Positions 23,863-35,759 are shown, counted from the stretch's first letter. The stretch: DNA of 64,000 bases from Hippopus hippopus (GCA_946811185.2 OX328101.1:28938122-29002121); one strand, 5' to 3'. Notes: a model not told the origin generated them from the sequence alone. Translations and numbers: made by a program.

Positions 23863-25216
23863 ATAACTATACTTGGAAAATTTGGTAGCCCTAGGTCTTT
23901 TGGCTAGGAATGAGAAGATTTATGAAGTTTTCCCTATGTAAGCCCATGTTAAACTTATGAACCCCAGGGAGGGGCCAATAAAGACCGTAGCGCTATGATT
24001 TCGGTACTCTTAGTAGAGGCCCACTAGATAAAGCTACATGCAAAATTTGGTAGCCCTAGGCTTTAGTACGAGAAGATTTCTAAAGTTTTCACTATATGTA
24101 AGCCTATGTAAAACTTGTGACCCCCGGGGCGGGGCCAATTTTGACCCCAGGGCCATAATGTGAAGAAACTTGGTAGAGGTCTATTAGATTGAGCTACATG
24201 CCAAATTTGGTAGCCCAGGGCACTTTGGTTTCAGACAAGAAGATTTTTAAAAAATTTTCAATAGTTTTCAGTTTTGTTGTCATGGCAACCACAGTTTTTG
24301 AAGGATTTTTTTTTTTTTTCAAATTTTCTGAAGAGGATTATGGCAGAATCATTTCTGTGAAGTTTCATCAAAACTGGATACGTAGTTTCAGAGAAGAAGG
24401 TGTTTGAAATAAAAGTTAATGCACGGACGCACGGACGGACGCACGACGTGCACTGGGCCATGACATACGCTCTCTGGTCTTAGACCTTTCTAGATATTCG
24501 AATTTGGCGTTTCCAAGACGAGCCTCTATTTCATGACCGGTGACTGCTACAGCTGCGTAAGCTCAAGAAACCTGGTTATAGTTCGTGGTTACTGAATGCC
24601 GTCTTAATAATTACGAGACCAGAAGGAAACGAGAGAAATAGCAGATACAATTGCTGAATAATAAAGCTATTAGTTTAAACATTTTTATTTTACATCGATT
24701 GAGAAACAAGTTCTTACAACTTATACTAACCTCTTTCGATTCTGCTATCTTACAGTTTGTCACAATTTTGTGTTTGTCATCTCTGTATCGAAGTTCTACG
24801 TATAAAAGGTTGAAATTTTATCGAGAAACTTCAAATCAGGGTTATCCAAAAGTTTCTTAAAGACTCAACCCTTTCGCTGCAAACTGAATATATTCCCCAT
24901 TATTTTTTTCCAAGATCTAAAAGTAGATTTTGACGGCAATCATAGATGCCTAACATCGATTAGCGGACACTTTAGGTCCAAAATCAAACTCGAACTTCTG
25001 TGCATTCTGATATTAGTCAATTCCGCGAAAGCTAATTATGTCACCACTGGTAGTGAAAAAATAAGTTGTAAGCACCACTCTTGATCCTTTTTTTTTTTAA
25101 ATTGTGTTACGGGAGACCACTCCTTCATGCATGGCTTCATCCCGATTTAAATACAATACCTAACAACTGCGTTTATGCCGCATGGCGAGGGTAAAGAAGG
25201 TCAACGATGATGATGC

Positions 25217-25290
25217 GTTAGGGAGAATTCTCTTTAGCTCAGTGGTTATGGTGTTGGCCTTTCGTCCGGGCGTTCTAGGTTCGAATCCTG
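25217..25290 (+). repeat. tRNA-like sequence, probably a SINE head
   Basis: It has the A-box-like word tagctcagtggttatggtg and a perfect B-box (ggttcgaatcc) at tRNA spacing. A convincing acceptor stem does not form, and no common SINE tail follows, so I do not call it a functional tRNA. Confidence 0.5.
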
Positions 25291-25507
25291 CCGGGTCCCC
25301 GTATTTCTGCTATGCATTTGTTCATTTGTTTCTATGTTACGGACTTTGTTCGTAAGAATTGTTGATGTTGAAATTGCGTCAATATAGCGCTATCTGAACT
25401 GTGACGTTTACTTCAAACACAATTGGCTGAAAATAGCCTTACACTTGCAATAGTTGGTGTTTATGACTGAATGGAAATGTCAATTTGAATTATCCAGCAC
25501 TGTGAAA

Positions 25508-25729
25508 CTTTACCAAATTTTTCACTGTTTTTCTCCCTTTTTAAGGATGACTTTTTAAAACATGATAGAAAAAGGAAAAAATGTTGTTAAACAGTATTTC
25601 TCCCTTACCCACTATGTTTTCAACTGAATTGAACTAAAATTTCGTCATTTGAGCCATATTCGATCTATCGTCTGCAACAGCTGTCAAATTCGACGAGTCA
25701 GAAAGATTGTCGTCTGGTAAAGAGTAAAA
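25508..25729. repeat. Family A relic
   Basis: Recognisable from aactttaccaaattttt, aggaaaaaatgttgttaaac and the right end cgtctggtaaagagtaaa. The palindrome has decayed. Confidence 0.65.
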
Positions 25730-26581
25730 TTTGCTACAAGTAATTTCAAACCAGACGTATAATTTCGGAATCCTGTTGCCACCATTAGGGTAAATATAAG
25801 TGCATCAATCTTTTCAATTTTTTTATCCTGGTTGTACATGTATACTAGTATAGCATGGCATAAATGACCTGACACAAATTATAATTCGGCACTCGTCGTC
25901 CTTTCCCGTAAAGACCTGTCCTATGAGGGTTTACCATGGTCAGATAAGAAATTACGAATTTAAAGGGCGACAGAAATTTCCCAGCACTATTTGTCAAAAA
26001 CTGCTCTAACGATATCATCAGCAAAGATAGTGCTTTATGACTAATTATTTACAATTTCTTTGCTTTTTATTGATTTGAAGGATATGATCATTTGTCTTCC
26101 CGTGCTGAATTAATAAGAAAATCACAAGACTTGTACGATCGAAACAACTTATTCACTCGAATCCGATTTTCTAATTATTTTGTAAGGATAACTAAAAACG
26201 GATCATTCAGGAATATTACGCACTTTGACTAGCTGTTTTTAACCTGCAGTTGTGTGAACTTTTGCCAAAATATTTTGATCCTACGACAAAAGTGATAAAG
26301 AAAGCAACTGTCAAGCTAAGCATAATTCCCAAGCGAAAGAATTAGTGTCGAAGCTCTTGTAACGACGGAACAATATTAATTACAGTAAACTCGGTAGGTG
26401 GAGAGATACCTCTTCACCGAGTTGGTTTACGGAATATAAAGATGACTAAGCTAAACTGTGTCAACCAATGACATTGATGAATGTTGTAATATGGGGCTTC
26501 ATTTTGAATATTTTTATGTCGACAACTTGATGGTTGCAACAGGAAGAATAAGTAATAAATGCATGAAAATTACACACTTAC

Positions 26582-26669
26582 TTTCTATAGTTGTGAATCG
26601 CAAGAATACCGACTGATCCAAGTATCAACGCAGCACCGATTCCGCCGAAAAGTAGACCCACCGTGCCAC
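26582..26669 (-). CDS. Receptor exon 6: transmembrane segment
   Basis: An 88-base exon too short for an open-frame list. Acceptor tttccag, donor AGAAA|GTAAGT. It opens with two bases completing a Gly codon and leaves in phase 2. It encodes about residues 487-515. A single hydrophobic helix (G-L-L-F-G-G-I-G-A-A-L-I-L-G-S-V-G-I-L-A) is followed by the stop-transfer H-N-Y-R, and the next exon adds K-R-Q-R-I-K-R. The positive charges place the C-terminal side in the cytosol, giving a type I protein. The size and phases match the membrane exon at 62489-62579 of the second gene. Confidence 0.85.
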
Positions 26670-27551
26670 CTGGAAAGCAAGAAGATCAGCGAATAGATTT
26701 TTATATAACTCCCTATTGTTTTCTTTTTCAAGTGGGTATAATCGTTGTTTTATGTATATAAAGTCTGTACCTGACAACAAAATTGGAGACATGTCCAAAT
26801 GGAAACCATTTGTTGACGGCGAAATAAATGTGACTCAAATGATGGGTGATGTTTTTGAAAGAGCAGAAAACATTGTGGCAAAAGAAAAAATGCTGGTTAC
26901 CAACATTTTCTCCTTTTTCCGCGTTATTTTTTAAAATGCTTTCTTTCTCAGGGTCGTTAAAACCCAGGAGTGTTGTGGTAATTGTTAAAAGGGTATAGTG
27001 ATACACATGTATATTGGATATTAGCCATTTTCAGCCATATGTATAAATACTCGTATTCTTTTATGATTAATCTTATAAGCCATGCCCATGTTACGCCAAA
27101 AAGTGCATTTGTCATGATACGTTTGGTAAAAAAAAAAAATGGAGTTGCAAAGAATTCGTCTTTTTCTTACCAAATAAGCTCATTTTATCAATCTAGGAGC
27201 CTGAGGTACAGTACTTCTTGCAGACGACTTTTCTGTTCTTGTAGCAGACCAATTTCAAAAATCATCGTGGCAAAAGGAGAAACTATTCATTTGGATTTGC
27301 CACAAAGTTTTTATTTTTGTATTAAGCCTTTTTTATTCATGTTAAGTACACATATATTGAGAAAGATGTCTTTAAGACGTCTGTTGCAAATTTGTTCCAG
27401 AAGTAATTTTAGCTTTAGATCTTCACGATTAAAATGGTTAAAAATCTTCACGTGTTGTATGTCGACCAGTCAAATTGTCAATGTGATAAACTCGGTCTGT
27501 GTTCGAATTTTCCTAATAGTAAGCACAGATATGGTCTTAAAATTTCAATAC
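26670..27551. other. Receptor intron 5
   Basis: Contains a family A copy (26765-26990) and otherwise AT-rich sequence. The plus-strand frames 26982-27578 and 27434-28033 are antisense to the stalk exon or cross this intron and are not genes. Confidence 0.6.
26765..26990. repeat. Family A element in receptor intron 5
   Basis: Left end tctgtacctgacaacaaaa, palindrome aatgctggttaccaacatt, right end tgttgtggtaattgttaaa. Confidence 0.7.
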
Positions 27552-28139
27552 CGTTTCCAGTTTTTGGCGATGCTTTGACTTCATTTTCAGCTACTTTGTC
27601 ATCTGCAGTGTCAACAACTTTTCCTGTTTTGTTCTTTTTCCTTCGCCCAATAGGCTGTCTTCTTCCGCCTTTTCTGACTGGCTTTTTATTCTTGTTACCA
27701 GGTTGCGGTTTTTTTGGTGCCTGCTTCTGGGGAGGTTTAGGGGCTTTCGCAGGGCCCTGTGGTTTAAGGATAGGAGCACTTGCGGTCCCTGGATTTTCAC
27801 TTCCTTCCACCTCGCCGGGTATTTTTATCTTCCAGTTTGTAAAATCAGGCTGGAGAGCTGTAGGTGGTATTATACTAGGAAACATTGGCATCGGGCCCGA
27901 CCCATTCATCCCAGGGCCAAATGGGGGAAACGCTGAGGGAAACATAGGCCCTGGTGGCATCATGGCCTTGCTGAAATCTGTACCCATCGGCGGAAAAGGG
28001 CCCGTTGGAAATGGGGGCATCATCGGATTCTGACCTGGCGGTTTGGGCGGAGCTGCTGGTCTTTCTTTTAGCGTCAATGTGGATGCATCCACCGGGCCAC
28101 ACTCAAGTTCAATCCTTGGGGCTGAGCCAATGTTATCAG
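27552..28139 (-). CDS. Receptor exon 5: Pro/Met-rich stalk with basic patch
   Basis: A 588-base exon, phase 1 to phase 1, acceptor gttcttttag. The donor ACG|GTATTG is weak but is the only one that keeps frame with the membrane exon. It encodes about residues 291-486. A short start (A-P-R-I-E-L-E-C-G) is followed by roughly 75 residues dominated by Pro, Met, Phe and Gly (for example P-M-M-P-P-F-P-T-G-P-F-P-P-M-G). A Lys/Pro/Gln linker then leads to a strongly basic block (R-K-G-G-R-R-Q-P-I-G-R-R-K-K). It has only one Cys. This is probably an extended extracellular stalk; the basic block could bind polyanions or be a processing site, which is inference. Confidence 0.75.
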
Positions 28140-28314
28140 CTAAAAGAACGATAAAACAACTTATCGTGAAATGTAAATATCACTCTATGACTAACATAGT
28201 TTTAGTTTTTAATTTTTAATATGATTATTACTGTATTTTCAAAAAAATCTACAAAAAATTGAATGGGTCAACAGTCTCCCAGCCAGAGATTTGCGTCAAT
28301 CATATATGGACCCC

Positions 28315-28535
28315 TTAACCCTTCCAAAATGACAAATTTTAGACTTTTCCAGATTCAATCATCTAAATACGACAAATTCAAAATTGGCCAAATTGAGATA
28401 AAAGTTTCTGAAAGCGTAGAAAACATTTTGGGAAAAGGAGAAAATGCTGTTTACCCGCATTTTCTCCTTTTCCAACAATGCTTTTAAAAGCCCTCTTGCA
28501 CAGGGTCATTTCCTGGATTGTTTGCTAAATATTAA
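28315..28535. repeat. Family A TTAA element in receptor intron 4
   Basis: Left end ttaacccttccaaaatgac, palindrome aatgctgtttacccgcatt, right end tttgctaaatattaa. Confidence 0.8.
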
Positions 28536-28589
28536 ATCAATTGGAACTCACATGACATAACGAATTAACATGCGAAGCATCGCTGTACC

Positions 28590-29000
28590 CTTGAACATTG
28601 CAATAGTCTGACCTGTAATATATCTGTTAATTTTGTAATAATGTTACCTTTGGACTTTTTTAAAGTCTAAACTTTGCATAGACTGACCTGCAAGTTTTAT
28701 GAAAAAAAAAAGATTCATCTGTAAACTTTAAGATAGGCTTACCAACTACCTTTGTAAAAGCACGTCCTGTACTCTTTGTAATAGGTCAGCATGTGAACTT
28801 CATAATCGTTTCATAGTAAACTTACCCGTGATCTTTTATATAGTCTTACCTGTAAACTTCATTGTAGTCTTACCTATTAGTTTTGTAGAAGTATTTCCTG
28901 TACCCTTTTTAATTATTATTATAGGTCAATATGTGAACTTCATAATCGTTTTGTATTAGTCTTACACGTGAAATTCATAATAGTAATAATAGTAATAAAG
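28590..29000. repeat. Degenerate minisatellite, ~35-40-bp units
   Basis: Diverged repeats of the word series agtcttacctgtaaacttc.taat. The same unit recurs at 32370-32690 in the same intron, so the two blocks are probably one expanded family. Confidence 0.6.
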
Positions 29001-29034
29001 TTATGATTTAAAAGTAATTGTAATAGTCTTTTAT

Positions 29035-29300
29035 CAAATAAGCTCCCTTGTTTTCAGTGTAATATACCCATTACGAATTTTCTTATCTTATACACGTTTG
29101 ATATCACAATTGTGTGACGCCATTTTTGACGTCATTTTGTACGTATTTCATTGAAGTGAAAGGGTTCTACGGATATTACTGCGTTTGCATCTATAGATGT
29201 TTTGCATCTTCTAATCTATAATTTGTGTTATATCATTACGTGATAAAAAGAATCTGACATTTGTTGGCGTTTGAGATTTAAATTTCCAAAGACTTGCTTA
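29035..29300. repeat. Third copy of the TGACGTCA-bearing dispersed repeat
   Basis: Nearly collinear with 20925-21210 (ttgttttcagtgtaatatac, gtgtgacgccatttttgacg, gataaaaagaatctgacat). It sits in receptor intron 4. Confidence 0.75.
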
Positions 29301-29761
29301 ACGACGTATATCACAAATGTTCGCGCGCATTCTACTGCGCATGTGTTTTTGTCATGGATAGTGAATCAAAAGTGCACCTATTTTTTGCACATATGGTAAT
29401 ACTATTGGTGCACTGAAACAAGTAGCACTTTCTTCGGGTAGTATTAGTAAAGAGAAAAAAGACGGATCTGTGGACTGTCATCGTGAAATAATTAAAATAC
29501 TGTTGACGCGGCGTTACACACCAAACAGGCAAACAAAAGCAGGAAATTTTAACCTGTGGAAGTATAGCTGTTTCCACTTTGAAAATAATAGTTGGAAAAG
29601 GAGAAATCGCTCCTAATTAGCAATTTCCCCTTTTCCCATTATGTCTGCTGAGCTTTTATCCTATTTTTTTCCTTGGAAAAATTAACTTCCACAGTGACCT
29701 TCACCCCTGTTTTCTGACGAAATAAGCACGGATAGATGCTATTTTTATTCTCTTATTGTTA

Positions 29762-31036
29762 TAAGCCCGTCGAAGACGGGCCGTATAATGGGATCACCCA
29801 TGGCGTACGGAAGGCGGGCGGGCGGGCGCCGTCCGGTTCTTTGTCCGGAGCATAACTTTGTCATCTCCAGTCCGATTGACTTGAAACTTGGCAATTGTGT
29901 TTGTTGCGATAATACGGAGTGCAGGGCGAAAGAACCATAACTCTACCTCTTGCTATCTTTGAGTTATTTCCCTTCGATCGTCATTTTTACAGCATTTTCT
30001 GCTTGTCCGGAGCATAACTTTGTCATCTCCAGTCCGATTGACTTGAAACTTGGCATTTGTGTTTGATGCAATAATACGGAGTGCAGTGCGAAAGAACCAT
30101 AACTCTACCTCGTGCTGTCTTTGAGTTATTTCCCTTTGATCATCATTTTTACAGCATTTTCTGCTTGTCCGGAGCATAACTTTGTCATTTTTAGTCTGAA
30201 CATCTTCAAATTCGGTATGCATGATTGTTGAACAATTACGGAGTGCCGTGCACAAGAACCACAACTCTTCCTAGCACGAATTTTGAGTTATTCCCCCTTA
30301 GATCTTCATTTTTATAGCATTTTTTGCTTGTCTGGAGCATAACTTTGTCATCTTAAGTAGGAATGACATGAAATATTGTATGCTTATTTGTTGCAATAAT
30401 TGGAAGTGCAGTGCGCAAGAATTGTAACTCTACCTCGTGGTGTCTTTGAGTTATTTCCCTTTGATCGTCATTTTTACAGCATTTAGTGCTTGTCCGGAAT
30501 ATAACTTTGTCATCTCAAGTCAGAACGACTTCAATTTTGGTATGCATGTTTGTTGCAATATTACGGAGTACAGTGCGCAAGAACAATAGCTCTACCTAGC
30601 GTGGATTTTGAGTAATTCCACTTTGATCGTCATTTTTACAGTATTTCTTGCTTGTCCGGAAGGGAACTTTGTCACCTCAAGTCAAATTGACTTGAGACTT
30701 GGTAAACATGTTTGTTGCAGTTATGAAAAGTGCAATGCACTGGAGCCGTAACCTTACCTAATGACCTTTTGGAATTATTCCCTATTCATTATTATTATTT
30801 TTTTTTTACAGCTTTTCATGCTTCTCTACAATATAACTTTGTCTTTTCATGTTGGAATGACCTGAAACTTTATATGCATGTTTCCTTAACATTAGACATT
30901 CATACCTATTTCAATCACTTACATGATTTCTGCTGCGCTACTATTTTCCTCTACCTGCCCTTTACGATTATTATTCCCCCTCGACAACTGGCGGTGGGAC
31001 GGGCGTATCTTGCGACAATTTGCTGCTCTTGTTTAG
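29762..31036. repeat. Tandem array of ~162-bp units with distinctive ends
   Basis: The left boundary reads gcccgtcgaagacgggccg, itself a small hairpin, followed by a (GGGC)n run. Six to seven units follow, each starting near ttgtccggagcataacttt and ending tcatttttacagcatttt. The right boundary reads ccctcgacaactggcggtgg then gacgggcgtatcttgcgac. The first two units are almost identical and later ones drift steadily. The minus-strand frame 29953-30264 runs through the array and is not a gene. Confidence 0.8.
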
Positions 31037-32369
31037 AATTATAAATACTATTAGTGTGGAAACTTTAAGAAAAATCTGTCCGTTGGAAAGTATGTATTTA
31101 TCAAAGATTAACCCTTAACATTTACCATGCTCAAAGCCAGGCTTTTATATATTTTTTGTGCAAAATTAAATAAATTTTCATTAAAATGATGTATATTTGT
31201 ATATTCTTCTGGTAATTTTCCTGTTTAACTACGTATTAAAGAAAAGTGTTTTAATTCCAATATAAGCTGAATTTTGGAGCTGTATATATGGCAAATTTCT
31301 TAGAAACGAGCACGGTGACCCATAACCTTTTTTACTGTAATCTCCTAGAGACATGATTAGCTTTGTATGTGCAAAGTTTTAAAAAAAAATCTGTCCGTTA
31401 GAAATACGTCGTTAATAACATTTTCCCTAGACTTGTTCAATAAAATCTTATAGTCCGTTCGGTTGATATAGAAACTAACGTTTGGCTCAAAATCATCTAT
31501 CTAAAAATTTTTTTGGGAAATTTCTTTATACCTATCTGATTATTTCACAAAAACCACGGGAGAAAAAATACTTGAAGAATTTAAAACTGTATTTTAATGA
31601 TTTTGTCCATTAAACTCAATGTTAATTTTGACATCTGAAAAAGGTGAAGAGAATGCAACAAATAGAACAGCATACTATCCCATGGTCAATTTGAGGGCAT
31701 TTACATATGAGGCAAAGCATATTGAAAAACTAGGTTCACAATAACCTACCCTTACACAGACACTTTATCATGTGTTTGAAGATGACAACTTTCAAGAAAC
31801 ATTGCTGGAAAAACAAATTTACCTGAAGAGGTATGCCTTCTTTCTTTTCTTTTGGGAATGATATTATCGATTCCCTAAATTGTGGATAATTTGTATCACA
31901 TCTTTTCGGTTAGGCGGATTGATAAAATTGCTATCTGTTTAATGGTAGAAAAGTAAAGGTATATACATACTCAAATAATTCAATTTCTATGCCCTTAAGG
32001 TTGATCATTGTAAAACATGAGGTTAACATGTTTGTTTCTATTGTTATAGTGCTAGTTTGTACATAAAGTCACTACTGAGTCTAATTATGAATGAAATTAC
32101 TACAAAAACACATGGTTTTACTATAATTTGTTATTATTTATGGCTGTTCTCCAACTGTCCCTCACTCCTCTGTAGCTAAGACCAAAAAATGCTAAAACAT
32201 TACTATAGAGTTAAATAGTAAAAACTAACATTGCAACACAGAAATTTTGAAGAAGTTGTTCCATTTGAATGCATTTGATCAAAACGTTAGTTTAAATACA
32301 GACCAAATGGACTATATCTCAAGCACCAACTCATGTCAGATCTTCTGTATCTGTCAAATTTGTAACAAC

Positions 32370-32690
32370 CTTAACTTGAAATGTGTAAAAGATTTTGCCG
32401 TAAACTCTAAAGTAGTCAAACCATTGAACGTAGTAAAGGTCTTACCCGTGAACATAGTAATTCTCTTATCTGTGAATTCAATAACAGTCTTACACTAGAA
32501 CTGCGTAATAGTCTTTCATATGAACTTTTTGTAATAGTTTTACGCGTGAACGTTGTAATTGTCTTACTCGTGAACTATGAAGTAAGATTTTTTTCTGTAT
32601 TTTTTTTTATTCTTACGCGTGAGCTTTATAAAAATCTTAAGGATGACCTTTGATATAATCTCGCTCTAGAACTTAATATTGATCTTACCG
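32370..32690. repeat. Degenerate minisatellite, second block
   Basis: Units with the words gtcttacccgtgaac.tagtaa and gtcttacgcgtgaac. They run right up to the receptor exon 4 donor, whose ttaccggtaaactttg resembles the unit itself. Confidence 0.55.
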
Positions 32691-32882
32691 GTAAACTTTG
32701 TAATCAGCCCCCTTTTTTGCATGACTCCGCCAGAGGCGTAGGTTAGCCGTATGGACCCTTCAAACCAGCGGGCACCCACGTGACGTCGGCCACACACTTC
32801 AAGTTCCTTATCTATCTTTCTTGAGGTAATGTTCTTCTTACTTTCCACCATAACGTATTCGTACGGACAAGTGTCTCCATCA
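32689..32882 (-). CDS. Receptor exon 4: second half of the CUB-like domain
   Basis: A 194-base exon, acceptor tacttctcag, donor ACCG|GTAAGA, phase 2 in and phase 1 out. It encodes about residues 226-290. The peptide opens D-G-D-T-C-P-Y-E-Y-V-M-V and continues with E-V-C-G-R-R-H-V-G-A-R-W-F. It ends R-G-L-I-T-K-F. The order C-x-Y-x-x-V-x-V, later C-G, then an aromatic and a G-F/G-L strand near the end is that of the C-terminal half of CUB domains. It pairs with exon 3. Sequons (N-I-T) are present, as expected for a secreted or surface domain. Confidence 0.8.
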
Positions 32883-34303
32883 CTGAGAAGTAAATGTATC
32901 GATAGTTTTCCAGAAAAAAAAATGGACTTTTTTGATACAGAAATGACACATTTTTCTGGTAATTCACTGATAAAGCAAAACCTTGATAATTAAAAAACTC
33001 GGTAATTGAAATATGTCGATTAATTCTAGGTTTTTGGAGGATAAGACTTGCCTTTTATCTGATTGTTTATTCGAGCCATCAAAAGATTATTGCTGCAGCA
33101 CGGTTTTCTCACAACGAAGATCTTACTTGAATCGTAAACTTCGATAGGACCTCAAAAATAACATATATATATATCCTGTTTCAACCCTCATTCAGGGGTA
33201 AATGACTGTTTTTTTTCGGCGACCCATATACCTTGTTGAATCTAAAATGTCGCAAAGAGAAATGGTTCCGTGTGTAAGTAAAAGATAATATAGCACCTAT
33301 GATAAACAACTCCTTTTATTTCTTTATTTCGGTCAGCGTCTTTTTTTCAAGAAGGGAAAACGTAGACTTTAACGTTTTTCTTTTTTGAAAAAGACCGTTT
33401 GCCGAAATATTACATTGATTCCACATGATAACTTATTTTTATTTGTATTATCAAAATGATAAAGAGAAAGAGCAGGCCGACAGATTGGCAGATAGAAAAG
33501 AGATTTCATCGTGAAGGGTGAAAGAAAAATGGAGAACTAAATCGTTCGCTGCCAACTATTAATATATGTAGTTCCAATCCAAATGAAGAGATACTCTGAT
33601 CACTATCTATTAACAGATAGATGGTGGTGTAAATCCAAGATCAGATTGCACGTTCTGTGCGGGCTATTCTTGATCTACGACGTTCACAAAAGCTATTCAG
33701 TTCGCCATTGGAGCTGCAAAAAGTTAAATGCTGTTTGAGTTTGATTTTATCCAAGGGATACAATCGATCAATGGAGATAATAAAAAAATGACTGGAACTA
33801 CCTCGCTTTATGTCTATTATGTTGTCATAACCCATTCGGCACCGAAGGAATTTTCTTAATTTTGCCAACAATGTATATCAAAATGGCAAAAAAAAAATGT
33901 AGAAAAACAAAATATTTTATTTGAATTGAAATACTTTACGTCGATTGTAAATAAATAATTATCTCTCGATTAACATGCACAAACTAGCTTTAATCGAATA
34001 TTTGGTAACCACTTCGTCGTCAAGGTCAAGGCTCAAATTTGGTTAAAAATAATGAAATTGCTAACTTTGAGCAACTTCGTCTTTTTTTCAACCTATAGTA
34101 CAAGCTATTCACTTTAGGTTAACTCTGAAGATTGCTTCGAAGATTTCTTTAAATGAGTATTTAACTAGATTTCGTTTCGCATGTTTTTTTTTTTTTTTTT
34201 TTAGAAATCTTAACAAAGACTGATAATTTTCATTCACGTGCTTCGACAGCTCTGAAACTAAAATATAGATAGAAATACATGACTAAATACCAATAATTAG
34301 CCA

Positions 34304-34572
34304 GTAGAGCCATGTGGAAAGGGGGCTTAAGGCATCTGCAAAAAAGTATCGATTCAGGACATCCTGCGTAGTTCACGCAGGCTGCCTTGGCCCAAAAACT
34401 TTTACTAATTGTCAATCAAGTTTCTGCATCTCAAATGACTAGTGTACCATATCATTCGATCGATTGTTAGACAAAACAGATTTTGTAGATCCATAACTAT
34501 AAGTGATCACTTGCTTGGTATCATGGATCAATGGAATGCATTAAGCCCCTTTTTGTCAGAGCATGGCTCATG
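34304..34572. repeat. Family D fold-back element in receptor intron 3
   Basis: Ends agagccatgtggaaagggg and gtcagagcatggctcatg. Central words gacatcctgcgtagttcac / gcaggctgccttgg. Confidence 0.75.
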
Positions 34573-34834
34573 TATAAATACCAATAATTACCCAGTTATT
34601 TCTGCCTATATTTAACAGCGAAATTTCCTATCCAGTTAGTAACGGTACAGCCGTTATTGCATGGCAAGGGATAAGTATATTTTGAACCCAAACGAATAGC
34701 AGTTACCCCGATCTCATTTTGTAAAGTCACTGAGTTACGGTTTTGAAGGCTCCGCAACGGATTGCGCCGAAATCAAGTGTAAATACGAGATGATCCAACC
34801 TCACCCTATCTATAGGCAGCTTTTTTAGCCTTAC

Positions 34835-35027
34835 CTCGCCAATTGTGTCTGCAGGTAATCCATATATATGTCAGCGCCATTTTGGGACTGTAGAATACAC
34901 TCACACATCTGTTTTCCGGTCGTCGCTTGACGTTTTGGTAATGTCAAATAGCCCGGTGACGTTATGAAGACAGACGAACCACGTGCTACCGTGCTTTTGG
35001 TTTCACAAACGTCGAATGTTGTCCACG
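34835..35027 (-). CDS. Receptor exon 3: first half of the CUB-like domain
   Basis: A 193-base exon, acceptor ttttatcaag, donor GCGAG|GTAAGG, phase 1 in and phase 2 out. It encodes about residues 162-225: F-D-V-C-E, then F-I-T-S-P-G-Y, then M-C-E-C-I-L-Q-S-Q-N-G-A-D-I-Y-M-D-Y. The S-P-G-Y and C-x-C-x-I pattern followed by a hydrophobic strand matches the start of CUB-type beta sandwiches (I-x-S-P-x-Y ... C-x-W/C-x-I). CUB domains mediate extracellular protein or glycan contacts. Confidence 0.8.
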
Positions 35028-35131
35028 CTTGATAAAATACAGAAAAACATGATTCTGTGTTAGGTGAGACAAAAATGTGTTTTTGTGTCATTTACATTTT
35101 CTTTCTTTGAACTCTTTCCTTGCTATACATT

Positions 35132-35361
35132 TTAACATCTTTACCAAATGACAAAGTTTTAGACTTGTCCAAATTGAAAGCATTTGCAGACAACAAAATG
35201 AACGTGACTCAAAAATTGAAACTTGACTTTAGAAGAGTAGAAAGCATTGTGGGAAAAGGAGAAGATGCTGGTTACTAGCATTTTCTCCCTTTCCCCCAAC
35301 GTTTTCAGAAGGCTTCTTTCTCTGGGTCGTAAAAACCAGGGATTGTTTGGTAAAGGGTTAA
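35132..35361. repeat. Family A TTAA element in receptor intron 2
   Basis: Well preserved: ttaacatctttaccaaatga ... gtttggtaaagggttaa, with the palindrome gatgctggttactagcatt. Confidence 0.85.
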
Positions 35362-35728
35362 AATAGGTATACTTTTTGGACGCAGCTTAAAAGACAATGA
35401 CCCTAGATCTACGCCCTTTGCAAAAGCTATTTTCAAAAGTGGCCTATGGCAGTGCATGGTCTTGATTTAATGCTCTCAAATGGGGTAAACAACAGAATGA
35501 TATTCACGTCAAGAAATATTTCAAATTTTGCAGAGTGGTTTTCTGAATGGTAGAAAGTTATCGGGATATTTTACTATATGAATTATGCCGCTTATTTGAG
35601 TTTCTGCTTCCGGTCGTCTTTTAAGAATCAGACAAAACTGTAACATTACGCTCCAAGGAATAGCAAATATTTCGTTATCAAAAGATTATGATAATTTTGG
35701 AGAGAAGCAATATCAATGGCAACAAATG

Positions 35729-35759
<31 letters not shown>

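Larger units (their letters stand above)
22668..24482 (+). repeat. Composite dispersed repeat built of ~170-190-bp units
   Basis: It starts aacaagagggccatgatggc and ends with a gcacggacgcacggacg run followed by ctgggccatgacatacgctc. Between these lie about six diverged units. Each unit has the order agaagattttt..., taagcc.atgtaaaacttgtga, cccc.gggcggggccaa, ttggtagaggtcc, aaatttggtagccctagg. A minus-strand SINE (22923-23140) and a family E fold-back (23596-23862) interrupt it. This looks like a non-autonomous element with an internal minisatellite; I cannot assign its superfamily. Confidence 0.7.
22371..26581. other. Receptor intron 6
   Basis: It contains the composite repeat 22668-24482 with its nested SINE and family E element, a tRNA-like sequence at 25217 and a family A relic at 25508-25729. 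No exon was seen; phases 2 and 2-complementary on either side join directly. Confidence 0.6.

Noticed and set aside
25217..25290. Functional tRNA gene
   Set aside because: Boxes A and B are present but the acceptor stem does not pair; a SINE-type head is more likely.
27434..28033. Plus-strand 199-codon frame
   Set aside because: Antisense shadow of the receptor stalk exon; its Gly/Pro richness mirrors the Pro/Met stalk.
29953..30264. Minus-strand 103-codon frame with an internal repeat, also considered as a CRISPR-like array
   Set aside because: The whole unit repeats without unique spacers, so it is a satellite in a eukaryotic intron.
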